Of a stretch of 64,000 nucleotides of DNA, positions 8,132-16,409 are shown piece by piece; position 1 is the stretch's first letter, and every line of letters begins with the position of its first letter. This stretch comes from Paracoccus saliphilus. GTDB taxonomy: Bacteria > Pseudomonadota > Alphaproteobacteria > Rhodobacterales > Rhodobacteraceae. The notes beneath the pieces were generated by a model. That model searched no databases. It saw only the letters and a program-made list of their open reading frames with translations, and was not told the DNA's origin. A program made the translations under genes and the position numbers. Location: the NCBI GenBank assembly GCA_003255745.1, contig QKYL01000146.1, forward strand, positions 97,537 through 161,536. Direction: 5' to 3'.

Positions 8132-9676
8132 ATGCACACAGGCCGTTGCGGTGACAGAACAGGAACCGGGACCATCACCGAAGAAAGCAAACGGTTCGAT
8201 CCGGCGAGCCAGTCACTGGGTCGATCCGTAGGTCGCGGCGCGGTCGTGACCGGCGGTGCGCAGGTCGTCAAGCTGGGCTGCCAGATCGTATCTGTCATCG
8301 TGCTGTCGCGCCTGCTGCAGCCCGAGGATTTCGGCATCGTCGCCATGACCGCGCCCGTCGTGGCCTTTGTAGGACTGTTCCAGGACCTCGGCCTGACGCA
8401 GGCAACCGTTCAGAAGAAAAACATCACCCATCCCGAGGTGAACATCCTCTTCTGGATCAACATGGCGGTCAGCACGCTGCTGGGCGTCCTGATGATCCTG
8501 ATTTCCCCCTTCGTGGCCCAGTTCTATGACGAACCTCAGGTCGCGCCACTGGTGGCGGCGATGAGCTTGCAGCTGCTGGTCCAGGGCGCCACGGCCCAGC
8601 ATTACGCGCTGGTCATGCGCAAGATGCAGTTCAGCCGCATCGCCATCCTGGAATGCGTGGCCGCCGTCCTGGGGCTGATCGCGGCGATTGCCTGGGCCTA
8701 TCTCTACCGGACCTACTGGGCGCTGTTCATCGGTGGCATGACCACGATGGCAACGGCCTGCCTCGGCTACTGGCTCAGCTCACGCTGGCGGCCCAGCATG
8801 CCGCGCCTGGTCAGCGGCACCCGGGACATGGTCACCTTTGGCGCAGGGATCACCGGCTTCAACTTTGCCAACTACTTCTCGCGCAACCTCGACAGCATCC
8901 TGATCGGCCGCCGTTGGGGCAACGAGGAACTGGGCCTCTATGACCGCGCATATCGGCTGCTGCTGTTCCCGCTGCAGCAGTTCACCTATCCCCTGGGCAA
9001 GGTCATGGTCCCGGCCCTGTCACGGATGACCGACGAGCCTGATCGATATCGCAGGGCCTATCTGCGCGTCGCGCCCCTGCTGCTGCTGGCTGCCCTGCCG
9101 GGGGTGGCGGTCGCCGTTGCCCTGGCCGATACTCTGGTGCCGCTTGCGCTTGGGGAACAGTGGCGTGGCACTGCCGTCATTTTCCAGGCACTTGGGTTCG
9201 CCGGCCTGCTGCAACCGCTGAACAGCCCGGCGGGATGGCTGTTCATCAGTCAGGGCCGTGCCATGGACTTCATGCGGTGGGGGTTCTTTGCGGCCTTTCT
9301 GACAACCGTAGCCTTCGTTCTGGGGCTGCCCTACGGCGCCTTTGGGGTGGCGGTGGCCTATGCGGCGCATGAATACCTGCGCACGCCCCTGCTGTGGCTT
9401 TACGTGGGCAGGACTGGCCCGATAAAGGCACATCACATCCTGCGGGCCGCGATGCCCTTCGTCCTCGGGGCGCATGTGTCGGTTGCGGCACTGTGGATAT
9501 TCAAGACGCAACTTCCGGGCGGTCCGGTCGTTGTTCTCGGAACTGCCACAATCTTGAGCTACCTGATCGTTTCCTGCGTTGCTCTGCCCTTCGCTTCGGG
9601 ACGCGAGACTTTGGCGGAGGTGCGAAACCTGGCGGCAAAAATGCTGTTCAGGAAGACGGGTGACAGCAAAGCCTGA
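8132..9676 (+). CDS. Polysaccharide flippase, MOP superfamily (Wzx/WzxC-like)
   Basis: Moves undecaprenyl-linked sugar repeats from the cytoplasmic to the periplasmic side of the inner membrane. The protein has about 12 to 14 hydrophobic helices over 514 residues. The N-terminal half shows the WzxC-type segments SVIVLSRLLQPEDFGIVAM and LGLTQATVQKK, and later YFSRNLDSILIGRRWG and ELGLYDRAYRLL. The frame is open from a TTG at 8096; the ATG at 8132 is preferred, but neither has a good ribosome site, so the start is uncertain. It supplies the translocation step between the priming and glycosyl transferases and the polymerase of this locus. Confidence 0.85.
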   Translation: MHTGRCGDRTGTGTITEESKRFDPASQSLGRSVGRGAVVTGGAQVVKLGCQIVSVIVLSRLLQPEDFGIVAMTAPVVAFVGLFQDLGLTQATVQKKNITHPEVNILFWINMAVSTLLGVLMILISPFVAQFYDEPQVAPLVAAMSLQLLVQGATAQHYALVMRKMQFSRIAILECVAAVLGLIAAIAWAYLYRTYWALFIGGMTTMATACLGYWLSSRWRPSMPRLVSGTRDMVTFGAGITGFNFANYFSRNLDSILIGRRWGNEELGLYDRAYRLLLFPLQQFTYPLGKVMVPALSRMTDEPDRYRRAYLRVAPLLLLAALPGVAVAVALADTLVPLALGEQWRGTAVIFQALGFAGLLQPLNSPAGWLFISQGRAMDFMRWGFFAAFLTTVAFVLGLPYGAFGVAVAYAAHEYLRTPLLWLYVGRTGPIKAHHILRAAMPFVLGAHVSVAALWIFKTQLPGGPVVVLGTATILSYLIVSCVALPFASGRETLAEVRNLAAKMLFRKTGDSKA

Positions 9677-9711
9677 CCATCGGCACACGCCGTTCCACAT
9701 AGAAGGATCAC

Positions 9712-10734
9712 ATGAATTACCGTTCCCTCGCAGATCTGAACGACAGCATCGTCAGAAATCTGCATCGTCTTCCCCGCGACATCGACCTGGTGGTGGGCAT
9801 TCCGCGCAGCGGGCTTCTCGCGGCGAACCTGCTGAGTCTGGTTGCCAACATTCCGCTGACCGACCTGGATTCGTTTCTGGACGGACGGCTTTATACTTCG
9901 GGCACAACCAAGCGCAGCGCACGGCTGAAACGCGGCCTTGGCGACATGCGCCGCATCCTGATCCTGGACGACAGCATCAACAGCGGCGAAGCGCTGACAC
10001 GCGCCCGAGAGCGGGTCGAGGCGGCAGGCGTGCAGGGCAACTTCATCTTTGCAGCCGTTTATGGCGCCAAGGTTCAACATCCCGAAGCTGATTTCATTTT
10101 TGAACGGGTCAAGCATCCGCGCATGTTCCAATGGAACTTCATGCATCACGGCATCCTTGAACGGTCCTGTGTTGATATTGACGGGGTCCTGTGCCTGGAC
10201 CCGACCGAAGCGGAAAACGACGATGGCGAGGCCTATCGCCGTTTTCTGGACGAGGCGCTGCCCTTGCATGTCACGTCGCAGCGGGTGGGATGGCTGGTGA
10301 CCAGCCGGCTTGAGAAATACCGCGCGCAGACGGAATCCTGGCTGAAGCGCCAGGGGATCGAATATGGAGAACTGGTCATGCTGGACCTGCCCAGCAAGGC
10401 CGAACGCCAGCGCCTGAACGCGCATGGCGGCTTCAAGGGCGAATTCTATCGCAACTGCGATGCTACCCTGTTCATTGAAAGCGAAGAAGCGCAGGCCATC
10501 AAGATCGCCCAGATTTCCGGCAAGCCGGTGCTGTGCGTGGAAACTCACCATGTCTACATGCCCGACGCGCTTTCGCCCACGGCCCTGCGACAGCAGATGC
10601 GCAACCTGCCCCACCGCCTCCGGGAAGGCAGCCGGGATACGGGCGCACGCTGGAAAGGCATCGCCCGCGAGATGATGGGCGAAAACGCCTATCAGACCCT
10701 GAAGAACCTGGTCCGTCCGCAGCCGCGGAACTGA
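9712..10734 (+). CDS. Phosphoribosyltransferase domain fused to HAD-like phosphatase domain
   Basis: A 340-residue two-domain cytoplasmic protein. Residues 1 to about 130 form a type I phosphoribosyltransferase: DLVVGIPRSGLLAA and the PRPP loop ILILDDSINSGEA (82-94). Residues about 150-290 resemble a HAD hydrolase: DIDGVL (155-160) with both catalytic aspartates, a motif II-like LVTSR, and a C-terminal FIESEEAQAIKIA strand in place of the usual acidic motif IV. The ATG at 9712 follows gaaggatcac. It sits 35 bp after the flippase and 24 bp before a GT2 gene, so co-transcription is likely. Substrate unknown; a role in making a PRPP- or ribose-phosphate-derived polysaccharide precursor is only inference. 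Confidence 0.75.
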   Translation: MNYRSLADLNDSIVRNLHRLPRDIDLVVGIPRSGLLAANLLSLVANIPLTDLDSFLDGRLYTSGTTKRSARLKRGLGDMRRILILDDSINSGEALTRARERVEAAGVQGNFIFAAVYGAKVQHPEADFIFERVKHPRMFQWNFMHHGILERSCVDIDGVLCLDPTEAENDDGEAYRRFLDEALPLHVTSQRVGWLVTSRLEKYRAQTESWLKRQGIEYGELVMLDLPSKAERQRLNAHGGFKGEFYRNCDATLFIESEEAQAIKIAQISGKPVLCVETHHVYMPDALSPTALRQQMRNLPHRLREGSRDTGARWKGIAREMMGENAYQTLKNLVRPQPRN

Positions 10735-10758
10735 CCCTGCGTTACAAAAGAAGACCAC

Positions 10759-11886
10759 ATGAAGAACCGCATCAGCGTCATCCTTCCGACCTACAACCGG
10801 GCTGCCCTGATCGGTGAGACGATAAACAGTCTGCTGGCGCAATCGCGCCAGCCTGACGAGATCCTGGTGATCGACGACGGCTCGACCGACGGGACCCCCG
10901 AGGTCCTGGCCCGCCATCCTGAACTGACGGTGGTCAGGACGGAAAACGGCGGCAAGGCGGCAGCCCTGAACCGGGCGATGCAGATGATCACGGGGGATCT
11001 GGTCTGGATCCTGGATGACGACGACCTTCTGCTGCTAGACGCCTGCGAGCAATTGTCCGCACCCCTCGAGGCAGATTCGCAACTGGGTTTCTGTGCCGGA
11101 CGCCATCTTGATTTCGAGATTGATCCGAAGACGGGTGAGAAAGTAACCCGTGCGCCGGGCTATATGCGCGCTTCGGCACCCGACCAGATCTTTCCGGACC
11201 TGCTGGAGGGCTGCCACATCTTTCAGCCTGGCCTGATTGTGCGGCGCCGTGTCTATGACGAGGTCGGCCCCTTTGATGAGGGCCTGGTCAGGTCGCAGGA
11301 CTACGAAATGCTGTTGCGGATCGCGCAACGCTACCGGGGGCTGTTGCTGCCCGATGTCGTGTTCCTGCATCGCGAACACAACGGCGTCCGTGGTACGGCG
11401 ACCGTGAATTTTTCTGCCGCCGAGAATGCCGAACGTTGGGCCAGGTTCAACCGGGACATCTTTACGCGCCTGCTGGACAGCCTGCCCGATGATCGGCTGC
11501 TGGCGCCGTCGGATCTTGCGGCCCTGCCCCCCGCTCAACGCCCTCGTGCGGCCCGGATCAAGCGTGGCTGCGTTCTGGCACGGCAGCGGATGTGGTTCGA
11601 AGCGGTCTGCACATGGCAAGAGGCCGCGCGGCTGGACCCGTCACCCTTGTCCCGATTCGAACGTGATATTCTGGCGCGCAGCGCGAACTCGACGCTCGGC
11701 GCACCAGAACTGTTCACAGATCCCAAGGTAAGGTCAGGGCTCTCGGCCCTGTCGCGGCAACCACCGCCCGGCCCCCAGATCGCGGCCGCAGTCCGCAGGG
11801 CGGCGCGCTGGCATGTGCGGGCCGCCCTGCAGGCCCGCGACTATCGCCGTGCATTGCAGGGCCTTCGCCTCATGCTGGCACGCTGA
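10759..11886 (+). CDS. Family 2 glycosyltransferase with C-terminal extension
   Basis: An inverting GT-A glycosyltransferase, probably extending the polysaccharide repeat. The 375-residue protein opens with ISVILPTYNRAALIGETI, has the nucleotide-binding EILVIDDGSTDGT and the metal-binding LVWILDDDDLLLLDA, and an acceptor motif VRSQDYEMLLRIAQR. From about residue 235 the last 140 residues form an Arg/Ala-rich helical part that does not look like the catalytic fold; similar tails in this class may be TPR-like. It closes the plus-strand operon of acyltransferase, flippase, PRTase-HAD and GT2. Donor and linkage unknown. Confidence 0.85.
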   Translation: MKNRISVILPTYNRAALIGETINSLLAQSRQPDEILVIDDGSTDGTPEVLARHPELTVVRTENGGKAAALNRAMQMITGDLVWILDDDDLLLLDACEQLSAPLEADSQLGFCAGRHLDFEIDPKTGEKVTRAPGYMRASAPDQIFPDLLEGCHIFQPGLIVRRRVYDEVGPFDEGLVRSQDYEMLLRIAQRYRGLLLPDVVFLHREHNGVRGTATVNFSAAENAERWARFNRDIFTRLLDSLPDDRLLAPSDLAALPPAQRPRAARIKRGCVLARQRMWFEAVCTWQEAARLDPSPLSRFERDILARSANSTLGAPELFTDPKVRSGLSALSRQPPPGPQIAAAVRRAARWHVRAALQARDYRRALQGLRLMLAR

Positions 11887-11910
11887 TGAACGGTTAAGGC
11901 TGAAGATAAG

Positions 11911-11944
11911 GGATCGCCGGGCAGGACATCCTGCCCGGCGATCC
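11911..11944. terminator. 34-bp near-perfect palindrome, likely bidirectional terminator
   Basis: Two 16-nt arms (11911-11926 and 11929-11944) are exact reverse complements around a 2-nt centre. It lies between the converging GT2 and hsp20 genes. The minus-strand side is followed by cccttatctt, a weak U-tract; the plus side lacks one. Confidence 0.65.
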
Positions 11945-11954
11945 GCGACAAGGT

Positions 11955-12407
11955 TCAGGCGTCCAGCTTCGACACCTTGGGCACAGCCTTCGAGATCTCG
12001 ATCCGGCGCGGCTTCAGGGCCTCGGGGATCTCGCGGACCAAGTCGATGTGCAGCATGCCGTCGGCGTGGCTGGCACCCTGTACGCGCACATGGTCGGCCA
12101 AGGTGAACTTTCGCTCGAAGGCACGGGTCGCGATGCCGCGATGCAGATAGACACGGCCCTCGTCCTCGTCGGCCTTGCGGGCCGAGACGATAACTGAACC
12201 ATCACGCACCTCCACATTCAGGTCGTCGGCGGCAAAGCCCGCAACGGCGATCGAGATGCGATAGGCGTCATCCCCAGTTTTTTCGATGTTGTAGGGCGGA
12301 TAGGTGGGCGCGGCGATGTCGGCGGACAGGGCGCGGTCCATCACGTCGGCCAGTCGGTCAAAGCCGACCGAGGCACGGTAAAGCGGGGTCAGATCAAAGT
12401 TACGCAT
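11955..12407 (-). CDS. Small heat-shock protein, Hsp20/IbpA family
   Basis: An ATP-independent holdase chaperone that binds unfolding proteins. The 150-residue product has a short N-terminal arm (MRNFDLTPLYRASVGFDRL), an alpha-crystallin domain (about 40-130) with YPPYNIEK, ISIAVAGF and RGIATRAFERKF, and a C-terminal tail with an IEI motif (EALKPRRIEISK) that mediates oligomer contacts. The start at 12407 has gagagg upstream; the frame extends six codons further without support. No ROSE-type thermosensor could be identified in the short leader. It stands alone, with glcF next upstream on the same strand. Confidence 0.92.
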   Translation of the reverse strand: MRNFDLTPLYRASVGFDRLADVMDRALSADIAAPTYPPYNIEKTGDDAYRISIAVAGFAADDLNVEVRDGSVIVSARKADEDEGRVYLHRGIATRAFERKFTLADHVRVQGASHADGMLHIDLVREIPEALKPRRIEISKAVPKVSKLDA

Positions 12408-12532
12408 GGATACATCCTCTCTCAAGCGATGTCATGAATGCCCCCCGTTTGGCCGGGCGGGCGGTCGACCGGCGCCGTCATGGCCGCCGGTCCCCATGAT
12501 CTAGGAGGGTCCGCAGGCGTTTCAAGACCCCG

Positions 12533-13831
12533 TCAGGCGGGTTCCAGCGCGGCCGGTTTCGGCCCGCCCGTGGCCCAGTCCAACAACTCGACCGTATGAA
12601 CAACAGGCACCTCCGTGCCGCCGCCGATCTGCATCATGCAACCGATGTTGCCGGCGGCAATGACTTCGGGGTACACCGCCTCCAGCGTGGCGACCTTGCG
12701 CGCCTTCAACTCGGACGACAATTCGGGTTGCAGCAGGTTATAGGTCCCGGCCGAACCGCAGCAGAGATGCGGATTCGCGGGCTCGACCACCTGGAACCCC
12801 GCCCCCGTCAGCAGGTCCTTGGGCGCCGAGCGGATCTGCTGGCCATGCTGCAGCGAACAGGCCGAATGATAGGCCACGCGCATCCCCTGCCCTTCGGGTC
12901 GGCTGCGGCCGGGCAGGCCCAGGGCCACCAAGAACTCGGTCACGTCGCGGGTCAGACCTGCCACCCGCCGCGCGTCGGCCTCCAGCGGGTCGCCCTTGAA
13001 CAGATGGCCGTAATCCTTGACCGTCGTCCCGCAGCCCGAAGTGTTGATGATCACCGCATCCAGCGGTCCCTCGGCCTCGGCCGCCAGCAGCCGGGCGATG
13101 CTGTCGCGGGCGCGCGCCTTGCCGTCGGCCTCCTGCCCCATGTGCAGCGTCAGGGCCCCGCAGCAGCCGAAGCCCTGCGGGATGACCACATCGCAGCCTG
13201 CGCGGCGCAGCAAGCGGATCGTCGCGTCGTTGATGTCGGTATTCAGGGCCCGTTGCGCGCAGCCGATCATCAGCACCACCCGCGCCCGGCGCGTGCCGAT
13301 GGCCGGTAAAGTCTGGCCATCGTCGTTGCGGCTGATCGGCGGGATCGATTTCGGCGCCATGCTGACCATGGCCCGCAGCCGCCGGTCGGGCAGCAGCCGG
13401 GCAAAGGGCCGCGCCACCTTGGCCCCCAGCAGCGCCAGGCGGAAACGGCGCGGATGCGGCAGCACGGTCTTCAGCACCCAACGCAGGGCGCGGTCGCCGA
13501 AAGGGCGGCGATAGGTTTCTTCGATATGCTCGCGGGCATGTTCCAGCAGATGCGCGTAATGCACCCCAGATGGACAGGTCGTCATGCAGGACAGGCAGCC
13601 CAGGCAGCGGTCGATATGCTTGACCGTTTTTTCATCCGCCGGGCGCCCGGATTCCAGCATCTCCTTGATCAGGTAGATCCGGCCGCGGGGGCTGTCCAGC
13701 TCGTCGCCCAGCACCTGATAGGTGGGGCAGGTCGCCGTGCAGAATCCGCAATGGACGCAGGTCCGCAGGATCTTGTTGGAACGCGCGGTCAGTGGATCGC
13801 CCAACTGCGTCGGGGTGAAATGGGTCTGCAT
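12533..13831 (-). CDS. glcF: Glycolate oxidase iron-sulfur subunit GlcF
   Basis: The electron-transfer subunit of glycolate dehydrogenase, passing electrons from the FAD subunits to the membrane quinone pool. In 432 residues it carries two 4Fe-4S ferredoxin clusters (CVHCGFCTATCP near 25 and CLGCLSCMTTCP near 75) and two cysteine-rich CCG-type domains (FGCCGALTLHMG and HLCCGSAGTYNLL). Its ATG overlaps the TGA of glcE by one base, so translation is probably coupled. Gene order glcD-glcE-glcF, all minus strand, is the standard one. The operon feeds glycolate, for example from phosphoglycolate salvage, into glyoxylate. Confidence 0.95.
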   Translation of the reverse strand: MQTHFTPTQLGDPLTARSNKILRTCVHCGFCTATCPTYQVLGDELDSPRGRIYLIKEMLESGRPADEKTVKHIDRCLGCLSCMTTCPSGVHYAHLLEHAREHIEETYRRPFGDRALRWVLKTVLPHPRRFRLALLGAKVARPFARLLPDRRLRAMVSMAPKSIPPISRNDDGQTLPAIGTRRARVVLMIGCAQRALNTDINDATIRLLRRAGCDVVIPQGFGCCGALTLHMGQEADGKARARDSIARLLAAEAEGPLDAVIINTSGCGTTVKDYGHLFKGDPLEADARRVAGLTRDVTEFLVALGLPGRSRPEGQGMRVAYHSACSLQHGQQIRSAPKDLLTGAGFQVVEPANPHLCCGSAGTYNLLQPELSSELKARKVATLEAVYPEVIAAGNIGCMMQIGGGTEVPVVHTVELLDWATGGPKPAALEPA

Positions 13832-14871
13832 CAATCCTGTCCCTGAAAAACGCCGCGCGGATCGAATCGCTCGTGCAAACCCCGTTCCAACCGGGCCGAC
13901 ACCGGATCGTGGTCTGGCAGCAGGCCCGGCGCCGCGCCCCGGATGCGGCGGGCATGGCCTGAAAACCGCGGCAGGTCGGGCTGGGTACCGGACTCCAGCC
14001 GCACATGGATCAACGCGCCGCCCCAATCCAGCGACAGCGGTTCGGGAAGCCGGGCCAGAAGGGCCGGCGCCTCGCTTGGCCGGCAGGTAATCCGCCAGAT
14101 GTCTCCTTCGGCACCCTCCATTCCCGCATGAAGACCGGTCCAGACATCGCTGTCGCCCTGCCGCACCGTGCCAAAGGCAGAAAGTCCCGCCGACAGGTCC
14201 GCCGCGCGCGAGGCGACCGACGCGGCCAATCCTTCCAGCCGGATCAACGCGCCCCGGCCAGGCAGCCACGCCGCCCCCGATACATCGAAGGGCCCGCCCA
14301 GGGCCTGGGACAGCGCCGGAACGGCCGCCCCCGCATCCAGGTCGGGCAGATGCAGGGTCGCCGTCACCGGCGGCACCGGGGCCGTCCGAAAACTGAGCTC
14401 GGTCAGCGCGCCCAACCGGCCCCGGCTGCCGGCCATCAGCTTGACGAGGTCATAGCCGGTCACGTTTTTCATGACCCGGCCGCCGTTGCGCGCAATCATC
14501 CCTTCGCCATCGACGAAGCGCACGCCGATCAGCGCATCCCGCGCGGCCCCGGCCTGCACCCGGCGCGGCCCCGAAGCGTTGGTGGCAGCCACACCGCCGA
14601 TGGTCGATCCCGGCGCCCCCAAGGGTTCAAAGCCCAGCATCTGCCCCTCGGCGGCCAGCGTCTGGCGCACCGTTTCCAGCGAGGTTCCGGCCCGGACCAC
14701 CAAGGTCAGAGCCTCGGGTTCATAAAGCGTGACACCGGTCAGCGCGGACAGGTCCAGCCGCCTGCCCCGCCCCTCTCCGGGCCACAGGCGGGTGGCCCCG
14801 CCGACGATGGACAGGGGATCCTTTGTTCCGCGGATCAGGTCGGCCAGTTCGGCTTCGGACTCAGGCCGCAT
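13831..14871 (-). CDS. glcE: Glycolate oxidase FAD-binding subunit GlcE
   Basis: Second flavin-binding-type subunit of the glycolate oxidase complex. The 346-residue product has the PCMH FAD-binding domain in its first half, with LSIVGGATRLWPGEG at the start and the GAPGSTIGGVAATNASGPRR segment that contacts the cofactor, plus NVTGYDLVKLMAGSRGRLGALTELSFR. The C-terminal half is a short version of the GlcD-type cap domain, as usual for GlcE. Its start overlaps the end of glcD by 11 bp, and its stop overlaps the glcF start. Confidence 0.94.
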   Translation of the reverse strand: MRPESEAELADLIRGTKDPLSIVGGATRLWPGEGRGRRLDLSALTGVTLYEPEALTLVVRAGTSLETVRQTLAAEGQMLGFEPLGAPGSTIGGVAATNASGPRRVQAGAARDALIGVRFVDGEGMIARNGGRVMKNVTGYDLVKLMAGSRGRLGALTELSFRTAPVPPVTATLHLPDLDAGAAVPALSQALGGPFDVSGAAWLPGRGALIRLEGLAASVASRAADLSAGLSAFGTVRQGDSDVWTGLHAGMEGAEGDIWRITCRPSEAPALLARLPEPLSLDWGGALIHVRLESGTQPDLPRFSGHARRIRGAAPGLLPDHDPVSARLERGLHERFDPRGVFQGQD

Positions 14872-16321
14872 CGGCGGGCCGGTTCAGGCGGCGGTCGCGC
14901 CGGGGGGCCGACACCTCCAGCGGAAAGACCTTGGCCGCGTTCAGCAGCCAGTGCGGATCAAAGACATCCTTGACGCGCATCTGCGCCTCCAGATCGGGGG
15001 GATCGAACTGGACCGTCATCAGGTCGCGCTTTTCAATGCCCACGCCATGCTCGCCGGTCAGGCAGCCGCCCACCTCGACGCACAGGCGCAGTATGTCGGC
15101 ACCCAGCGCCTCGGCCCGGTCCAGATCGCCCGCGGTGTTCGCGTCATAGATGATCAGCGGATGCATGTTGCCGTCGCCTGCGTGAAAGACATTGGCCACC
15201 GCCAGCCCGTATTGCCGCGACAGATCGCCGATTCCCGCCAGCACCGAGGGCAGCGCGGTCACCGGGATCGTCCCGTCGAGGCAGATGTAATCGCCCATCT
15301 GTCCCATCGCGCCAAAAGCCGACTTGCGGCCCAGCCAGATGCGGCGGGATTCATCCTCGGACCGGCTTTCGCGAAACTCGACAGGATCAAAACGCATGGC
15401 GATGTCGCGGATCAGGGACAGCTGCTCGTCGATCTCGGGTGGGGTGCCCTCGACCTCGATGATCAGCAGCGCCTCGCAGTCGGGATAGCCGGCCCCGGCA
15501 TAGGCCTCGGTTGCGCGGATGCAGGGGCTGTCCATGAATTCGATCGCAACCGGGATGATCCCCGCGCGAATGATGGCCGCAACGCAGGCGCCGGCCGTTT
15601 CGCTGCTGTCAAAGCCGACCAGCACCGGGCGCGCGCCCGCCGGGCGCGGCAGGATGCGCAGGGTCGCCTCGGTCACGATGCCAAGCTGTCCTTCGGACCC
15701 GCAGACGACGCCCAGCAGGTCCAACCCTGGACCATCGCCCGTCGGGCCGCCCAATTCCACAACGCTGCCATCCATCAGGACCAGCGTGACGCCCAACAGG
15801 TTGTTCGTGGTGACCCCGTATTTCAGGCAATGCGCCCCGCCGGAATTCATCGCGATGTTGCCGCCGATGGCGCAGGCCAGCTGGCTGGAGGGATCAGGCG
15901 CGTAAAAAAATCCCAGACCTTCGACCGCGCCGGACACGGACAGATTGGTGCGGCCGGCCTGCACGCGGATCAGCCGGTCCTCGGGCGCGATCTCCAGCAC
16001 CTCGGTCATGCGCGACAGGCCGATCACCACGGCGTCTTGGCTGGGCATCGAGCCTCCGGCCAGGCTGGTCCCGGCCCCGCGCGGCACCACCGGAACCTGC
16101 AGGTCCTGGCAAAGGCGCATCAGGCGCGACACTTCGTCGGTGCTGCGCGGCAGCACCACCGCCAGCGGCGGGCAGCGATAGGCCGACAGGGCATCGCATT
16201 CATAGGCCCGCGTCTCGGCGGGGTCATCGATGACGGCACCCGGCAGCGCAGACTGCAGGGCGGCAAGGATGGCCTGGCGGCGCGCCAGAACGGACGCGTC
16301 GGGCTGGGGCATCTGCATCAT
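14861..16321 (-). CDS. glcD: Glycolate oxidase catalytic subunit GlcD (FAD-linked)
   Basis: Oxidises glycolate (and often D-lactate) to glyoxylate. The 486-residue protein has the FAD-binding PCMH fold with VVPRGAGTSLAGGSMP, DPSSQLACAIGGNIAMNSGGAHCLKYG and GSEGQLGIVTEATLRILP, then the FAD-oxidase C domain with NVFHAGDGNMHPLI (metal/substrate His) and GGCLTGEHGVGIEKRDLM. The start at 16321 is fixed by a ggaggag ribosome site; a longer frame of 21 more codons has no support. First gene of glcDEF. Divergent from a DUF599 gene, with 88 bp between for both promoters. Confidence 0.95.
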   Translation of the reverse strand: MMQMPQPDASVLARRQAILAALQSALPGAVIDDPAETRAYECDALSAYRCPPLAVVLPRSTDEVSRLMRLCQDLQVPVVPRGAGTSLAGGSMPSQDAVVIGLSRMTEVLEIAPEDRLIRVQAGRTNLSVSGAVEGLGFFYAPDPSSQLACAIGGNIAMNSGGAHCLKYGVTTNNLLGVTLVLMDGSVVELGGPTGDGPGLDLLGVVCGSEGQLGIVTEATLRILPRPAGARPVLVGFDSSETAGACVAAIIRAGIIPVAIEFMDSPCIRATEAYAGAGYPDCEALLIIEVEGTPPEIDEQLSLIRDIAMRFDPVEFRESRSEDESRRIWLGRKSAFGAMGQMGDYICLDGTIPVTALPSVLAGIGDLSRQYGLAVANVFHAGDGNMHPLIIYDANTAGDLDRAEALGADILRLCVEVGGCLTGEHGVGIEKRDLMTVQFDPPDLEAQMRVKDVFDPHWLLNAAKVFPLEVSAPRRDRRLNRPADAA

Positions 16322-16409
16322 GGCCGGTTCTCCTCCCTGCCGTTGGGACAAATGATACGAGGGGCGGCAGGGGCTTTCAAGCACGGCAGAGCCACCCTAG
16401 TGTCGCGGC

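Noticed and set aside
12533..14269. A longer GlcF with 140 extra N-terminal residues
   Set aside because: The extra part is a frame shadow of glcE; the Met at 13831 begins the real GlcF and overlaps the glcE stop.
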